The notes beneath the pieces were generated by a model, which saw nothing but the letters and a program-made list of their open reading frames with translations, searched no databases and was not told the origin of the DNA. 64,000 nucleotides of DNA from Planctomycetaceae bacterium (lineage in GTDB: Bacteria > Planctomycetota > Phycisphaerae > SM23-33): contig JAJFVE010000157.1 of assembly GCA_021371965.1 (NCBI GenBank), forward strand, positions 12,546 to 76,545, given 5' to 3'. Positions 42,799 to 52,407 of the stretch are shown here, in pieces. The first letter of the stretch is position 1, and each line of letters begins with the position of its first letter. A program made the position numbers and the translations under genes.

Positions 42799-43827
42799 AT
42801 GCCCAAGAGACTGATCTGCGTGGCGAAGAAGCAATTGGCGTGGGAAGAGTACGACCCCGGCCAGCCCGTCGGCGACCAGGCGCTGCTGGTCAGCGAGTTC
42901 GCGGCCGCCAAGCACGGGACGGAGATGTCCTGCTTCAAGGGCCTCATGTACGACCGCGGGCACTTCGACGGCGAGATGGCCGTGTGGATGCCCGGGGCCG
43001 AGGGCTGGTGCAGCTTCCCCGTCGGCGTGGGCAACATGATCGTCGCCCGCGTTGAGAAGACCGGGCCCGACGTCAAGACCCTCAAGGTCGGCGACAAGGT
43101 CTGCTTCCACTGCTGCTTTCAGCCGTCGATCGTCCTGCCCGAGGGCGCGGTTCGCAAGATGCCCTCGGGCCTGGGCTGGAAGTCGGCCGTCTGCCTCGAT
43201 CCATCGGTATTCGCCTTCTCGGCAGTGCGCGACGGGCACGTGCGCGTCGGCGACACGGTGGCGGTGTACGGCATGGGCGCCATCGGCCTGATGGTGATCC
43301 AGATCGCCCGGCTGGCCGGGGCGAGCAAGGTCATCGCCGTCGAGCCCCTGGCCAATCGCCGGGCGGTGGCCAAGGAGCTCGGGGCCGACCTGGTGCTCGA
43401 CCCCAACGCCTGCGATGCGGGGCTCGAGGTCAAAAAGGCCACCGCCAAGCGCGGTGCGGATGTGACCATCGACTATAGCGGCGACGTCAAGGCCATGCGC
43501 GACGCGCTGCGCGGGGCGGCGTATGGTGGCAATGTCGTCGCCGGGGCCATGCCGGCCGCGTACGCCGCCGGCCTGGACTTCGGCGCCGAGGCGCACTTCA
43601 ACGTGCCCAACATCATCTTCTCCCGCGCGTGCAGCCAGCCCGACCGCGACCACCCGCGCTGGTCCGAGCGGCGGATCACGGAAATGTGCTGGCAGTGGAT
43701 CTGCGAAGGCCGCATCAACGGCGAACCGGTCGTCCAGCCGGTAGTAGCGTACGACGAACTGATCAACGAGTATCCCCTGATCGCGACCAACCCCGAACGC
43801 AGCGTTAAACTCGGGGCGAGTTTCTAA
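42799..43827 (+). CDS. Medium-chain dehydrogenase, zinc-motif-poor
   Basis: 342 aa from ATG 42799 (AGGAG at 42788-42792). Rossmann segment VAVYGMGAIGLMVIQIARLAGASKVIAVEP and TIDYSGDVKAMRDALRG. The catalytic GHE zinc motif of classical alcohol dehydrogenases is absent (AAKHGTEMSCFKG at that place). The end RWSERRITEMCWQWICEGRING resembles BchC/L-threonine-dehydrogenase-like relatives. Followed by a repeat hairpin and a GH51-like gene on the same strand. Likely sugar or polyol oxidation. Confidence 0.75.
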   Translation: MPKRLICVAKKQLAWEEYDPGQPVGDQALLVSEFAAAKHGTEMSCFKGLMYDRGHFDGEMAVWMPGAEGWCSFPVGVGNMIVARVEKTGPDVKTLKVGDKVCFHCCFQPSIVLPEGAVRKMPSGLGWKSAVCLDPSVFAFSAVRDGHVRVGDTVAVYGMGAIGLMVIQIARLAGASKVIAVEPLANRRAVAKELGADLVLDPNACDAGLEVKKATAKRGADVTIDYSGDVKAMRDALRGAAYGGNVVAGAMPAAYAAGLDFGAEAHFNVPNIIFSRACSQPDRDHPRWSERRITEMCWQWICEGRINGEPVVQPVVAYDELINEYPLIATNPERSVKLGASF

Positions 43828-43830
43828 AAA

Positions 43831-43909
43831 CAGTAGCCTGTAGCCTGTAGCCGGTAGCCCGTTCATACAGCCTGTTTTACCGGCTACCGGCTACTGGCCA
43901 GGGGCTACT
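43831..43909. repeat. Inverted pair of 7-nt-period GTAGCCT repeats
   Basis: Left arm 43831-43859 has four GTAGCCN words (AGTAGCCTGTAGCCTGTAGC). The right arm 43880-43909 is the imperfect reverse complement (CCGGCTACCGGCTACTGGCC). Starts 3 nt after the dehydrogenase stop and ends 16 nt before the next ATG. Confidence 0.82.
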
Positions 43910-43925
43910 CCTTGCGGAGCAAGCA

Positions 43926-46370
43926 ATGCCTGCATCGAAAGTAACCCTGCGTGTCCCCGCCAACGGCGTGCTGCACCGCCTGAGCCCGCTGATGATCGGG
44001 GCGAACCTGGAAGACCTCAACTACCAGTGCTACGGCGGGCTGTACAGCCAGCTTCTCCATGGCGAGCACTTCCAGGAACCTAGCAGCGGGTTCACGCGGC
44101 CGCTCAAGGGCTTCCGCGCCTACGGCGGCACGTGGAACGTGCGAGACGGCGTGCTCTTTGCCGCCGCTGAGGCCGGAGCGATGCTCGTGGCCGACGGGCC
44201 GGTGATCGCCGACGGCGCTGCCGGGGCCGAGGTGTTCTTTCGTGACGAGCAGGAAGGCCGCGCCGGCCTCATCGTGCGCGTCATCGACCCCTCCGCCGAT
44301 CCGCGGTCGTTCGAGGGGTACTCGATCCACCTCTGCCCCAAGGGCCGCAAGCTCATGGTCGTGCGGCACAAACCGCGCACCGACTGGGTGCTGATCGACA
44401 CGGTCTGCGATTTCGCCGTCAAGCAGTGGGTGCATCTTGAGGCCCGGTTCGCCGCCAAGCAGTTCGAGGTGCTCGTCAATGGCATCCCGTTCATCGCTGC
44501 CGACGATTCGTGGCGGCGCGAGCTGTCCGGCGGGCCTGTCGGCCTGCGGGCGGACAACTCCGACGCGCAGTTTCGCAATCTTTGGGTCGCTGCCGAAGGC
44601 GGCAAGAAGCAGCCGATCGCCCTCGATGCTGCGGCCTCGGCCGGCACGCGCGACGATATCTCCCTGCGCTGGGCGAAGGTGCAGACCGGCACCGCACAGG
44701 GCTCGTTCGGGCTCGAACACGACCACCCGCTGGCGGGCAAGCAGAGCCAGCGAGTCACGTTCGAGAGCGGCCGCGGCGAGATTGGCATCGACAACGCCGG
44801 ACTGCACCGCTGGGGCCTGAACCTGCTGGCCGGGCGCGAGTACGAGGGCAGCGTGTGTCTGCAGAGCCTCAAGGCCGCGGCTGTGACCGTCTCGCTGCGC
44901 AGCGCCGGCGGGCGGAAGATATACGCGTCCAGAACGCTGAAGGTCAAGGGCAGCCGCAGGTGGCAGTCGCTGTCGTTCAAGCTCAAGCCTTCGCGCACAG
45001 ACCGCGACGCACGCTTCGCCATCACGCTGAGCAAGCCCGCCAGCATCGTCGTCGGATACGCGTTTCTCCAGCCGGGGCAGTGGGGGCGCTTCGCCGGGCT
45101 GCACGTCCGCAAGGATCTGGCCGAGGCCGTCATCGCTCAGGGCATCAAGATCATCCGCTATAACGGCTCCATGGTAACGTGCCCGAATCAGTCGGACTAC
45201 CAGTGGAAGAAGATGATCGGCCCGCGCGAGAACCGCCCGCCGTATGTCGGGACGTTCAACCCCTTCGCCAGCCACGGCTGGGGCATTCCGGACTTCCTGG
45301 CGTTCTGCCAGGCGGCTGGCATCGTGGCCGTGCCCGGCGTGAACCGTTCCGAGAGCCCCGCCGACCTGGCGGACCTGGTGGAATACTGCAACGGCCCGGC
45401 CGGCAGCAAGTGGGGCCGCCGCCGCGCGGCCGACGGGTTCAAGAAACCCCTGCACCTGTCGTATATCCAGTATGGCAACGAGGAGCGGATCAACGACGAG
45501 TACCTGGCCGACTTCAAAGCCGCCGCGGCGGCCGTCTGGGCCAAGGACCCCACGATCACGATGGTGGTCTCGGACTGGATGTATTGGGACGGCATCCCCG
45601 ACCCGCAGAAGATCGCCCGCGCCACGTGCGAGAACCTCGACGCCCACGTCAAGCTGCTGCAGTGGGCCCGCGACGAGGGCGGCAAGGTCTGGTGGGACGT
45701 GCACGTCTGGGAAGCCGGGCCGTGGGTTTCCGGCGTCAAGGGCATCGCCGACCTGCACGCGTGGTTCGAGAAGTTCGTGCCGTACTACCCCGTGCCCATC
45801 GCGGCGCTGGAGCAGAACGCCGGCAACCATGACCTGAAGCGCGGCCTCGCGCACGCGTGTATGAGCAATGAACTGGCCAAGCTCGGCCGCTTCGTGCCGG
45901 CAGCGGCTGCGCCCAACACCATGCAGCCGTGGCAGCAGTACACCACGCGCGGCTGGGACCAGGGCCAGATCTTCTTCACGCAGTCTAAGTTCTGGTACCA
46001 GCCCAGCGGGTACGTCGACATCATGCTCACGCAGAACGCCTGCCCGGACCTGCTGGAAATATCCAGCACGCTCGAGCCCAAAGAGTTCAGCGTCACCGCC
46101 AGAAAGAGCACCGACGGCCGCACGATCTCGATCGTAGCCGTCAACGAGTCCGACCAGCCGCGCCCCGCGACGATCGAGCTGGACGCCTTCACCCCGCGCA
46201 AGAAGACCGCCACGGTGCTGGAACTGGCCGGCAAGCCCGAGCACGACAACACCCCCAAGGCCCCCACGCGCGTCGTCCCGGTCAAACGCACGTGGCGCTA
46301 CGCCGTCCGCAAAGGCGTGGTGAGCTACCTCTTCCCGCCGCACTCGTTTACGATTTTGCGATTTGAATAA
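43926..46370 (+). CDS. GH51-like alpha-L-arabinofuranosidase-type glycoside hydrolase
   Basis: 814 aa; GGAG 8-11 nt before ATG 43926. Starts with the GH51 beta-strand LSPLMIGANLEDLNYQCYGGLY. Residues about 60-220 insert a concanavalin-like sugar-binding domain (WVHLEARFAAKQFEVLVNG; GGPVGLRADNSDAQFRNLWV). A (beta/alpha)8 barrel follows: IKIIRYNGSMVTCPNQ, HLSYIQYGNEERIND (acid/base Glu after Asn), VPIAALEQNAGN (candidate nucleophile Glu), then a C-terminal beta-sandwich. No signal peptide. Likely intracellular cleavage of arabinofuranosides or related side chains. Confidence 0.75.
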   Translation: MPASKVTLRVPANGVLHRLSPLMIGANLEDLNYQCYGGLYSQLLHGEHFQEPSSGFTRPLKGFRAYGGTWNVRDGVLFAAAEAGAMLVADGPVIADGAAGAEVFFRDEQEGRAGLIVRVIDPSADPRSFEGYSIHLCPKGRKLMVVRHKPRTDWVLIDTVCDFAVKQWVHLEARFAAKQFEVLVNGIPFIAADDSWRRELSGGPVGLRADNSDAQFRNLWVAAEGGKKQPIALDAAASAGTRDDISLRWAKVQTGTAQGSFGLEHDHPLAGKQSQRVTFESGRGEIGIDNAGLHRWGLNLLAGREYEGSVCLQSLKAAAVTVSLRSAGGRKIYASRTLKVKGSRRWQSLSFKLKPSRTDRDARFAITLSKPASIVVGYAFLQPGQWGRFAGLHVRKDLAEAVIAQGIKIIRYNGSMVTCPNQSDYQWKKMIGPRENRPPYVGTFNPFASHGWGIPDFLAFCQAAGIVAVPGVNRSESPADLADLVEYCNGPAGSKWGRRRAADGFKKPLHLSYIQYGNEERINDEYLADFKAAAAAVWAKDPTITMVVSDWMYWDGIPDPQKIARATCENLDAHVKLLQWARDEGGKVWWDVHVWEAGPWVSGVKGIADLHAWFEKFVPYYPVPIAALEQNAGNHDLKRGLAHACMSNELAKLGRFVPAAAAPNTMQPWQQYTTRGWDQGQIFFTQSKFWYQPSGYVDIMLTQNACPDLLEISSTLEPKEFSVTARKSTDGRTISIVAVNESDQPRPATIELDAFTPRKKTATVLELAGKPEHDNTPKAPTRVVPVKRTWRYAVRKGVVSYLFPPHSFTILRFE

Positions 46371-46375
46371 GTTAC

Positions 46376-46405
46376 TCACCGCAGAGAGCGCAAAGGTCGC
46401 AGAGC
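46376..46405. repeat. Single arm of GCAAAG/GCAGAG repeat (no partner)
   Basis: Three 9-nt words (CCGCAGAGAGCGCAAAGGTC, then GCAGAG) directly after the GH51-like stop. No reverse-complement arm is found before or after the MNT/HEPN genes. It looks like half of the element seen at 53408-53515. Confidence 0.7.
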
Positions 46406-46484
46406 AAGTTGAAGAGATATCGCTGCATGGTAAGCGGTTGCTATGATCGGATTCACCCCCGGTATTCTGGACAGGGGTATACAG

Positions 46485-46514
46485 TTGCTTGGAGTGGCTT
46501 GTGGACGATATAAA
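46485..46514 (+). promoter_or_regulatory. Putative promoter of the MNT/HEPN pair
   Basis: TTGCTT (46485-46490), 18-nt spacer, TATAAA (46509-46514). It lies just before ATG 46517, so if used the transcript would start near 46521 and translation from GTG 46544 (AAAGG upstream). Confidence 0.35.
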
Positions 46515-46516
46515 AT

Positions 46517-46864
46517 ATGCTGCCAAAGCAAAGGCCGTGCGCTGTGATCAATGACAGAACAATCCGTGAAGCTGTGTTGCTGCTGAAGAAAGCAGCCGAT
46601 CCCAGGCGGATCATCCTGTTTGGCTCGCATGCCACAGGGCTTGCCGGCGAAGATAGCGACGTGGACTTGATGATCATTGAGGCAGCGGTGCCCAACGTGG
46701 TTACCGAAACCGTCCGCCTGCGACGCGTTCTGAGCCCGCTGCGCATTCCGGTCGACATCATCGTCGTCAGCGAAGACTACTTCAATTACTGGGCCGACAC
46801 GCCCGGCAACCTCATGTTCGAGGCCGCCACCGACGGCAAGGTTCTCTATGACCAGGCCGCGTGA
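46517..46864 (+). CDS. MNT-family nucleotidyltransferase (antitoxin of HEPN/MNT pair)
   Basis: 115 aa from ATG 46517, or 106 aa from GTG 46544. Minimal nucleotidyltransferase: IILFGSHATGLAGEDSDVDLMII carries the GS and DxD motifs; a further Asp (PVDIIVVSEDYF) completes the metal site. In studied pairs this protein AMPylates or polyadenylylates the HEPN toxin near its active site. Overlaps the HEPN gene by 17 nt. Confidence 0.88.
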   Translation: MLPKQRPCAVINDRTIREAVLLLKKAADPRRIILFGSHATGLAGEDSDVDLMIIEAAVPNVVTETVRLRRVLSPLRIPVDIIVVSEDYFNYWADTPGNLMFEAATDGKVLYDQAA

Positions 46865-47234
46865 ACAAGCGCTTGCGCTGTTAGCCAAAGCGCGGCAGGA
46901 CGAGGTCCTGCTGGAAGAGGTTCTTGCCTCTCCACGCGTTGCCGATGAAATCGTCGGGTTTCATGCCCAGCAGGCTATTGAGAAGTTGCTCAAGGCCGCC
47001 CTGTCCCTTCGAGAAATCCGTTATCGCAAGACCCATGATTTGCGAGAGCTTCTGGACCTGCTGCGCGACGTTGGATGCGCTTTGCCAGAGAAGATCGATT
47101 GTGTCGACGACCTGACGCCTTACGGAACATTGCTTCGCTATGAAGCGATGAGCGTGGACCAGCCGGTTGATCGTCAAGAGATGCTCGATCTGGTTCAGCA
47201 AGTTCGGCGATGGGTTGAATCGCAGCTTGGATAA
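46848..47234 (+). CDS. HEPN-domain protein (toxin of HEPN/MNT pair)
   Basis: 128 aa. All-helical HEPN (PF05168): VGFHAQQAIEKLLKAALSLREIRYRKTHDLRELLDLL, read here in two parts, holds the Rx4H motif (RYRKTH) of the RNase-type active site. C-terminal RYEAMSVDQPVDRQEMLDLVQQV is also typical. Either a toxin-antitoxin module or a small defence gene; sits beside an unpaired repeat arm, which suggests insertion or loss at this spot. Confidence 0.85.
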   Translation: MTRPREQALALLAKARQDEVLLEEVLASPRVADEIVGFHAQQAIEKLLKAALSLREIRYRKTHDLRELLDLLRDVGCALPEKIDCVDDLTPYGTLLRYEAMSVDQPVDRQEMLDLVQQVRRWVESQLG

Positions 47235-47272
47235 GCCCTTCGTGGCGAGTGAGCACTGAGCTCCCAAGTGAG

Positions 47273-48088
47273 CTATCTGGCCGGTTGCGTTGCGGGGGCG
47301 AATTCTGCGGCTTCAGCCCGCAGCGCTTCGGGGGAGAACTCGACGGCGGGTCCCTCCCAGCGGCGAGCCGTGATGGGGTAGCGGTCCAGGCCCAGCTCCT
47401 TGATCAGCCAATCGTGGGTCTGGCGCGGGTGGATCAGCAGCGGCCGGCGGCACAATTGCCGCACGATATTCTCCGAGGCCTCGTGCCCGTACAGCTTCAG
47501 CGGATACCCCGCCCGCCCAAACTGGGGGTCGATGTCGGTCAGGGCGTGAAAACAGTTCGACGCGTTGGCGTTTCGCGCCGCCCCGCCGATCTGATCGATG
47601 CACTGGTATCCGATCCGCCCGGAGTCCAGGAACTCCTTCTGCGTCATGAATCGCCGGTAGAGGCCCTGCCAGCATTCATACGGCCCCCAGAGGCAGATCT
47701 GCTCCTTCTGCTTGAGCATTTCCTTTATCGTCGTATCGAGATCCAGGTTGACGCCCTTCTCGCCCGAGAGCCGTAGCGGAACGATCTCCAGCGTGGCCGG
47801 CATCCAACTGATCGTGTCGATGGAGGCGATCCGCCGAGGCTGGCCCGGCACTTCGATCGTCCGCACAGCCGTGCCCCAGGTATGCGTGTACTTGGGCTCC
47901 CGCGAGGGCCTCTCCGAGCCGAAGACCATGACGTAGTAGTGCTCGTGCTCGATCGCGGGCAATGCCAACAACCCATCGGTGGTCAACTGCCGAGCCGGAG
48001 TCAGCGGCCGCGGGTCCCGGCAGCCTTCCTGCGCAAAGGCGACGACCAGAAGCATGGCAATTGCGAACGAATGAGGTTTTATGGACAT
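47273..48088 (-). CDS. Exported hypothetical protein, possible lipoprotein
   Basis: 271 aa from ATG 48088 (GAGG upstream); 16 extra upstream residues rejected. Signal peptide SFAIAMLLVVAFAQEGC: the Cys is at the right distance for a lipoprotein, but the preceding QEG is not a canonical lipobox, so signal peptidase I cleavage after AFA is also possible. The rest has HEHYYVMVFGSE, TWGTAVRTI, SWMPATLEIVPLRLSGEKGVNLDL and four or more Cys. It resembles no family I recognise. Confidence 0.6.
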   Translation of the reverse strand: MSIKPHSFAIAMLLVVAFAQEGCRDPRPLTPARQLTTDGLLALPAIEHEHYYVMVFGSERPSREPKYTHTWGTAVRTIEVPGQPRRIASIDTISWMPATLEIVPLRLSGEKGVNLDLDTTIKEMLKQKEQICLWGPYECWQGLYRRFMTQKEFLDSGRIGYQCIDQIGGAARNANASNCFHALTDIDPQFGRAGYPLKLYGHEASENIVRQLCRRPLLIHPRQTHDWLIKELGLDRYPITARRWEGPAVEFSPEALRAEAAEFAPATQPAR

Positions 48089-48461
48089 ATTCCTCGCCTG
48101 AGGACGCCGTGGATAGTGGGTAATGGCGACGGGCACAGTATGTCATCGCCGCCCCTCGTCGGTCAATAACGAGCCCGTTCTATTTCTATCGTTCGCCGTT
48201 TGCCTAGCGCTGTGGAATCTGCGTTATCCCTTTGATGTGCTCTCCATGCGATGTCTCTCATCCCGGGAGTTGTGCGTGGCACCCGTTCCGGAACTTCCCG
48301 TTCCCCCAGGCCACCCGCCCCAAAACCTGCCCGGCGGCCGGCGCCGAACGAACAGACCTTCTCCCGCGATGCGTTCTTGGGTGTGGGCGGGCGAAGCGAG
48401 GCCATGCCAGGTTCTTTGTGCCCTTCGCGGCAGAGTTCTACCGATGCTTCAAGTGCCGCGG
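48089..48461. other. Intergenic region without recognised features
   Basis: 373 nt between two minus-strand genes. The open frames that cross it show no motif, signal peptide or plausible ribosome site, and none of the tandem-repeat hairpins was seen. It should contain the promoter of the exported hypothetical protein. Confidence 0.4.
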
Positions 48462-49628
48462 TTACTGCGGCGGGGTTTTGAGGTGAAGGGGTTCGGCGGC
48501 GGATTCGATGGCGGCGGCCAGGGCGGCGGGGTTCAGGTCGGGCGTCCAGCGCACCAGCAGCGCGCGGCGATGCGCCGGGCCATAGAGGTGCTGGGCGGTC
48601 AACGCCAGGCGGCAGGATTGCACCTCGTCCCAGGCCGCCGGCGGTGCGGCGGCGTGGGCGGCCATCGCTTGCAGCAGCGATTGCAGGGCATCCTCTTTAG
48701 GAGGATAGGCCACCGCCGGGCCGGCGGCCACGGACCCGCGGCAGGCGAGGAAGGTTTTGATCTGCCGCCTGCCGCGGCCACGCTGGAGGATGATGAAGGC
48801 GAACTGCTCGGCTGCTCGCACGTCGGCCAGCGCGGGGGCGGCCAAGTCGTCGAGTTTCTGCAGCTTGGCTTTGAACGATGCGGCGGCCTCGAACATCAAT
48901 TGCTCGGCGGCCGCCCGCATGCGAGACTGCAACTGGTCGCGGATGGCATGCGTGTGGCCCTCGGCCACGTGCACTGCCGCGGCGACGTGGCGGGCGTAAT
49001 CTTCCAGGCTGACGGTGCCGTCGCAGACGGACAGGCACTTGCCCATCTGGGCGTAGGGGCAGGGTCGGCCGTTTGGTGCAGCGCGGCCGCAGGCGCTCTC
49101 CCGGCAGAGGTCGAAGATTTCCACCAGCAGGTTGATGTACGCGTCGGCCGACTTGCCGGTAGGGAAGGGACCGAAGTACCGCCCGCGGCGCTGGAAGACG
49201 CTGCGGCTGCGCTGAAAGAGCGGGAACCGCTCGTCGAGGTCGACGTGGACGAACCAGGCGCTCTTCCACGCGAGCATCGACTGATAGTCCTGCGGCCACA
49301 GCGCCGCCGCGATGTCGAGGAATCGCAGGTCGGTCTCGAAGTCGCCGGCCGTGAGCGTCCAGAGGACCTGGGCGGTGACCTTGCTCAGGTCGGGCATTTT
49401 GGTGGCCGCCGGCTCGTCGTCGGCGCCGCGCATGCGGGCCCCCAGGCGGCTGCGCATGTCGGCAGCCGGGAGCAGGACGACGGGCTTGCCCTCGCGCGTC
49501 AGCAGGAGCATGAGCCCCCGCCGCGCGGGGATGTGCGGCAGGAGCGAGTCGTCCAGGCCGCCGGGAAAGCACAGACCGTGGTCAAAATGAGCGGGCAGGT
49601 CGGGCACGCCACCATGATAATCGGCCAT
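48462..49628 (-). CDS. Degenerate UvrC-like protein without nuclease domain
   Basis: 388 aa from ATG 49628. The order matches the N-terminal half of UvrC: GIY-YIG-like domain (RRGLMLLLTREGKPVVLLPAADMRSRL), YFGPFPTGKSADAYINLLVEIF, the Cys cluster CPYAQMGKCLSVCDG (C-x7-C-x3-C, plus Cys upstream) and a UVR-like coiled coil (FEAAASFKAKLQKLDDL). The GIY and YIG tyrosines are replaced (GLM, VLL), so the 3' incision activity is probably lost; the C-terminal RNase H-like nuclease and helix-hairpin-helix parts are missing. Possibly a regulatory or DNA-damage-sensing paralog. Divergent from the glucosidase. Confidence 0.7.
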   Translation of the reverse strand: MADYHGGVPDLPAHFDHGLCFPGGLDDSLLPHIPARRGLMLLLTREGKPVVLLPAADMRSRLGARMRGADDEPAATKMPDLSKVTAQVLWTLTAGDFETDLRFLDIAAALWPQDYQSMLAWKSAWFVHVDLDERFPLFQRSRSVFQRRGRYFGPFPTGKSADAYINLLVEIFDLCRESACGRAAPNGRPCPYAQMGKCLSVCDGTVSLEDYARHVAAAVHVAEGHTHAIRDQLQSRMRAAAEQLMFEAAASFKAKLQKLDDLAAPALADVRAAEQFAFIILQRGRGRRQIKTFLACRGSVAAGPAVAYPPKEDALQSLLQAMAAHAAAPPAAWDEVQSCRLALTAQHLYGPAHRRALLVRWTPDLNPAALAAAIESAAEPLHLKTPPQ

Positions 49629-49714
49629 GGAGCGCTGCGGCAACGACGAGACGCAAGAGCAATGCGCTATAATCCCGACGAACGCGCACTCTAGGGGAGG
49701 CTGCCGGGACACGC

Positions 49715-52342
49715 ATGAACGCCGAGAAGCAACGCCTAGCCGACGCCGTCGCGAAGAAGGCCCCATGGCGAAAGTGGGGGCCCTATCTCAGCGAGCGCCA
49801 GTGGGCCACCGTGCGGGAAGACTACAGCCCCGACGGCAGCGCCTGGGATTACTTCCCGCACGAGCACGCCCGCAGCCGCGCGTACCGCTGGGGCGAAGAC
49901 GGGATCGCCGGCATCAGCGATTCGTCGCAGCAACTCTGCCTGGCCCTGGCGTTGTGGAACGGGCTGGACCCGTTTTTGAAGGAACGGCTCTTCGGCCTGA
50001 CGAACCGCCAGGGCAACCACGGCGAGGACGTCAAGGAACTCTACTACTATCTTGACGCCACGCCGACGCACTCCTATCTCAAGATGCTCTACAAGTACCC
50101 GCAGCGGCGTTTTCCGTACGAGCGGCTCGTCGAGGAGAACGCCCGCCGCGGGCGCGACCAGGGCGAGTTCGAGCTGATCGACACCGGCGTTTTCGACGAT
50201 GACCGATATTTTGACGTCTTCGTCGAATACGCCAAGGCCTCGCCCGTGGACATCCTCATGCTCATCAGCGCGTGCAACTGCGGCGAGCGACCGGCCGCCA
50301 TTCACGTCCTGCCGCAGATCTGGTTTCGCAACACATGGTCGTGGCAGCGGGGTTCGCCCACGCCGCTGATAACGCCCGCCGGCGGCGAGGCGGTCAAGGC
50401 CGACGACGGGCGCAGCGTCTATCATCTGCACGCCCAGGGCCAGCCGCAGTGGCTGTTTTGCGACAACGCGACCAACGCTCGGCGGCTGTACGGCGCCGAG
50501 ATCGATGGGCACTTCAAGGACGCATTCCACGATTATCTCGTCGCCGGTCGGCACGAGGCGGTCAATCCGGCCCGGCAAGGCACCAAGGCCGCGGCGCACT
50601 ATGCCCTGACGGTTGGCCCGGGCGAGACGGCTGTCCTGCGCCTGCGGCTGTCGGCCTCGCCGCTGAGGCAGCCGTTCGCCGATTTCGACTCGCTCGTGGC
50701 CCGGCGGCGCGGCGAGGCCGACGAGTTCTACGCCGAGCTTCAATCGCCCATCGCCGACGCCGATGCCCGCAACGTCCAGCGCCAGGCTCTGGCGGGGATG
50801 ATCTGGAACAAGCAGTTTTACCACTACGACGTCGCGCGGTGGCTCGACGGCGACCCCGCTCAGCCGCGGCCGCCGCAGTGCCGCCTGTGCGGGCGCAACT
50901 GGGAGTGGACGCACCTCAACAACGCCGACATCCTGTCGATGCCCGACACGTGGGAGTATCCCTGGTATGCCTCGTGGGACCTGGGCTTCCACTGCATCGC
51001 CCTGGCGATGATCGATCCGGAGTTTGCCAAGTCGCAACTGGTGCTGCTGGCTCGCGAGTGGTACATGCACCCCAACGGACAACTGCCGGCGTGCGAGTGG
51101 AACTTCAGCGACGTCAACCCGCCGGTCCAGGCGTGGGCGGCCTGGCGGGTGTTTCAGATCGACCGCCGCCACGGCGCCGGCGGACCGGGCGACCTGGCGT
51201 TCCTGGAGCGCGTGTTCCACAAGCTGCTGCTCAACTTCACCTGGTGGGTCAACCGCAAGGACCGCCAGGAGCGGAACATCTTCCAGGGCGGGTTTCTCGG
51301 CCTGGACAACATCGGCGTCTTCGACCGCAGCGCCCCGCTCAGCGGCGGCGGGTTCATCAGCCAGGCCGACGCCACGAGTTGGATGGCGATGTACTGCCTG
51401 AACCTCATGCGCATCGCCCTGGAACTGGCGCTGCACAATCCCGTGTACGAAGACGTGGCCACCAAGTTCTTCGAGCACTTTCTCTACATCGCCCAGGCCA
51501 TGACCAATATGGCCCAGACGGGCCTGGGGCTCTGGGATGAGCAGGACGAGTTCTACTACGACGTGCTCCATCATCGCGGCGGCGCGGCGACGCTGAAAGT
51601 GCGATCGATCGTCGGGCTCATCCCGCTGCTGGCCGTCGAGACGCTCGAGCCGGAAATGCTCCAGCGCCTAAACGGCTTCAATCGGCGGCTTGAGTGGTTC
51701 CTGTGCAACCGGCCGGAGCTGGCAGCCCTGGTGTCGCGATGGACCGAGCCCGGGCGCGGCGAGCGCCGGCTGCTGTCGCTGCTGCGCGGGCACCGGATGA
51801 AGTGCCTGCTGCGGCGCATGCTGGACGAATCGGAGTTCCTTTCCGACTACGGCGTGCGGTCCGTGTCGCGATACCACCTCGATCACCCCTACGTGTTCGA
51901 CTGCTCGGGGACGAGGATGGAACTGCACTACGAGGGCGGCGAATCGGAAGGCGGCCTCTTTGGAGGCAACTCGAACTGGCGCGGGCCGGTGTGGATGAGC
52001 GTCAACTTCCTGATCATCGAGGCGATGCAGAAGTTCCATCACTACTACGGCGACGACTTCAAGGTCGAATGCCCCACCGGCAGCGGGCAACTCATCACCA
52101 TCAACCAGGTGGCCGAAGAATTGACCGCCCGCCTGACGCGGCTGTTCCTCCGCGGCCGTGACGGGCAGCGGCCGATCTTCGGGCCCTGCCAGAAGATGCA
52201 GCGCGATCCACGATTCCGCGACTGCCTGCTCTTCCATGAGTACTTCCATGGCGACAGCGGCCACGGGCTTGGCGCCTCGCACCAGACGGGCTGGACGGGA
52301 CTGATTGCCAAGCTGCTCCAGCCGCGCCGCTCGCCGGAATGA
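49715..52342 (+). CDS. GH63/MGH1-like glucosidase
   Basis: 875 aa; ATG 49715 with GGGGAGG 14 nt upstream. N-terminal beta-sandwich ([58 protein letters not shown], read in parts) and a C-terminal (alpha/alpha)6 barrel ([67 protein letters not shown]). This is the mannosyl-oligosaccharide glucosidase-like family frequent in bacteria. No signal peptide. Acts on alpha-glucosides, perhaps glucosylglycerate or oligosaccharides; substrate unknown. Confidence 0.83.
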   Translation: MNAEKQRLADAVAKKAPWRKWGPYLSERQWATVREDYSPDGSAWDYFPHEHARSRAYRWGEDGIAGISDSSQQLCLALALWNGLDPFLKERLFGLTNRQGNHGEDVKELYYYLDATPTHSYLKMLYKYPQRRFPYERLVEENARRGRDQGEFELIDTGVFDDDRYFDVFVEYAKASPVDILMLISACNCGERPAAIHVLPQIWFRNTWSWQRGSPTPLITPAGGEAVKADDGRSVYHLHAQGQPQWLFCDNATNARRLYGAEIDGHFKDAFHDYLVAGRHEAVNPARQGTKAAAHYALTVGPGETAVLRLRLSASPLRQPFADFDSLVARRRGEADEFYAELQSPIADADARNVQRQALAGMIWNKQFYHYDVARWLDGDPAQPRPPQCRLCGRNWEWTHLNNADILSMPDTWEYPWYASWDLGFHCIALAMIDPEFAKSQLVLLAREWYMHPNGQLPACEWNFSDVNPPVQAWAAWRVFQIDRRHGAGGPGDLAFLERVFHKLLLNFTWWVNRKDRQERNIFQGGFLGLDNIGVFDRSAPLSGGGFISQADATSWMAMYCLNLMRIALELALHNPVYEDVATKFFEHFLYIAQAMTNMAQTGLGLWDEQDEFYYDVLHHRGGAATLKVRSIVGLIPLLAVETLEPEMLQRLNGFNRRLEWFLCNRPELAALVSRWTEPGRGERRLLSLLRGHRMKCLLRRMLDESEFLSDYGVRSVSRYHLDHPYVFDCSGTRMELHYEGGESEGGLFGGNSNWRGPVWMSVNFLIIEAMQKFHHYYGDDFKVECPTGSGQLITINQVAEELTARLTRLFLRGRDGQRPIFGPCQKMQRDPRFRDCLLFHEYFHGDSGHGLGASHQTGWTGLIAKLLQPRRSPE

Positions 52343-52407
52343 ATCCCAGGCGCCAGTGCGATTTCCATCCGGCTTTGTTAGCGGTCGAGCCCCTAGATCC
52401 GCAATTG

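Noticed and set aside
43905..46526. 873-aa minus-strand open frame
   Set aside because: Longer than the GH51-like gene it opposes, but without any recognisable domain or ribosome site; an antisense artefact of high GC.
48123..49694. 523-aa plus-strand open frame
   Set aside because: Mostly antisense to the UvrC-like gene, with no signature or start context.
49736..51574. 612-aa minus-strand open frame
   Set aside because: Antisense to the GH63-like glucosidase with no protein features.
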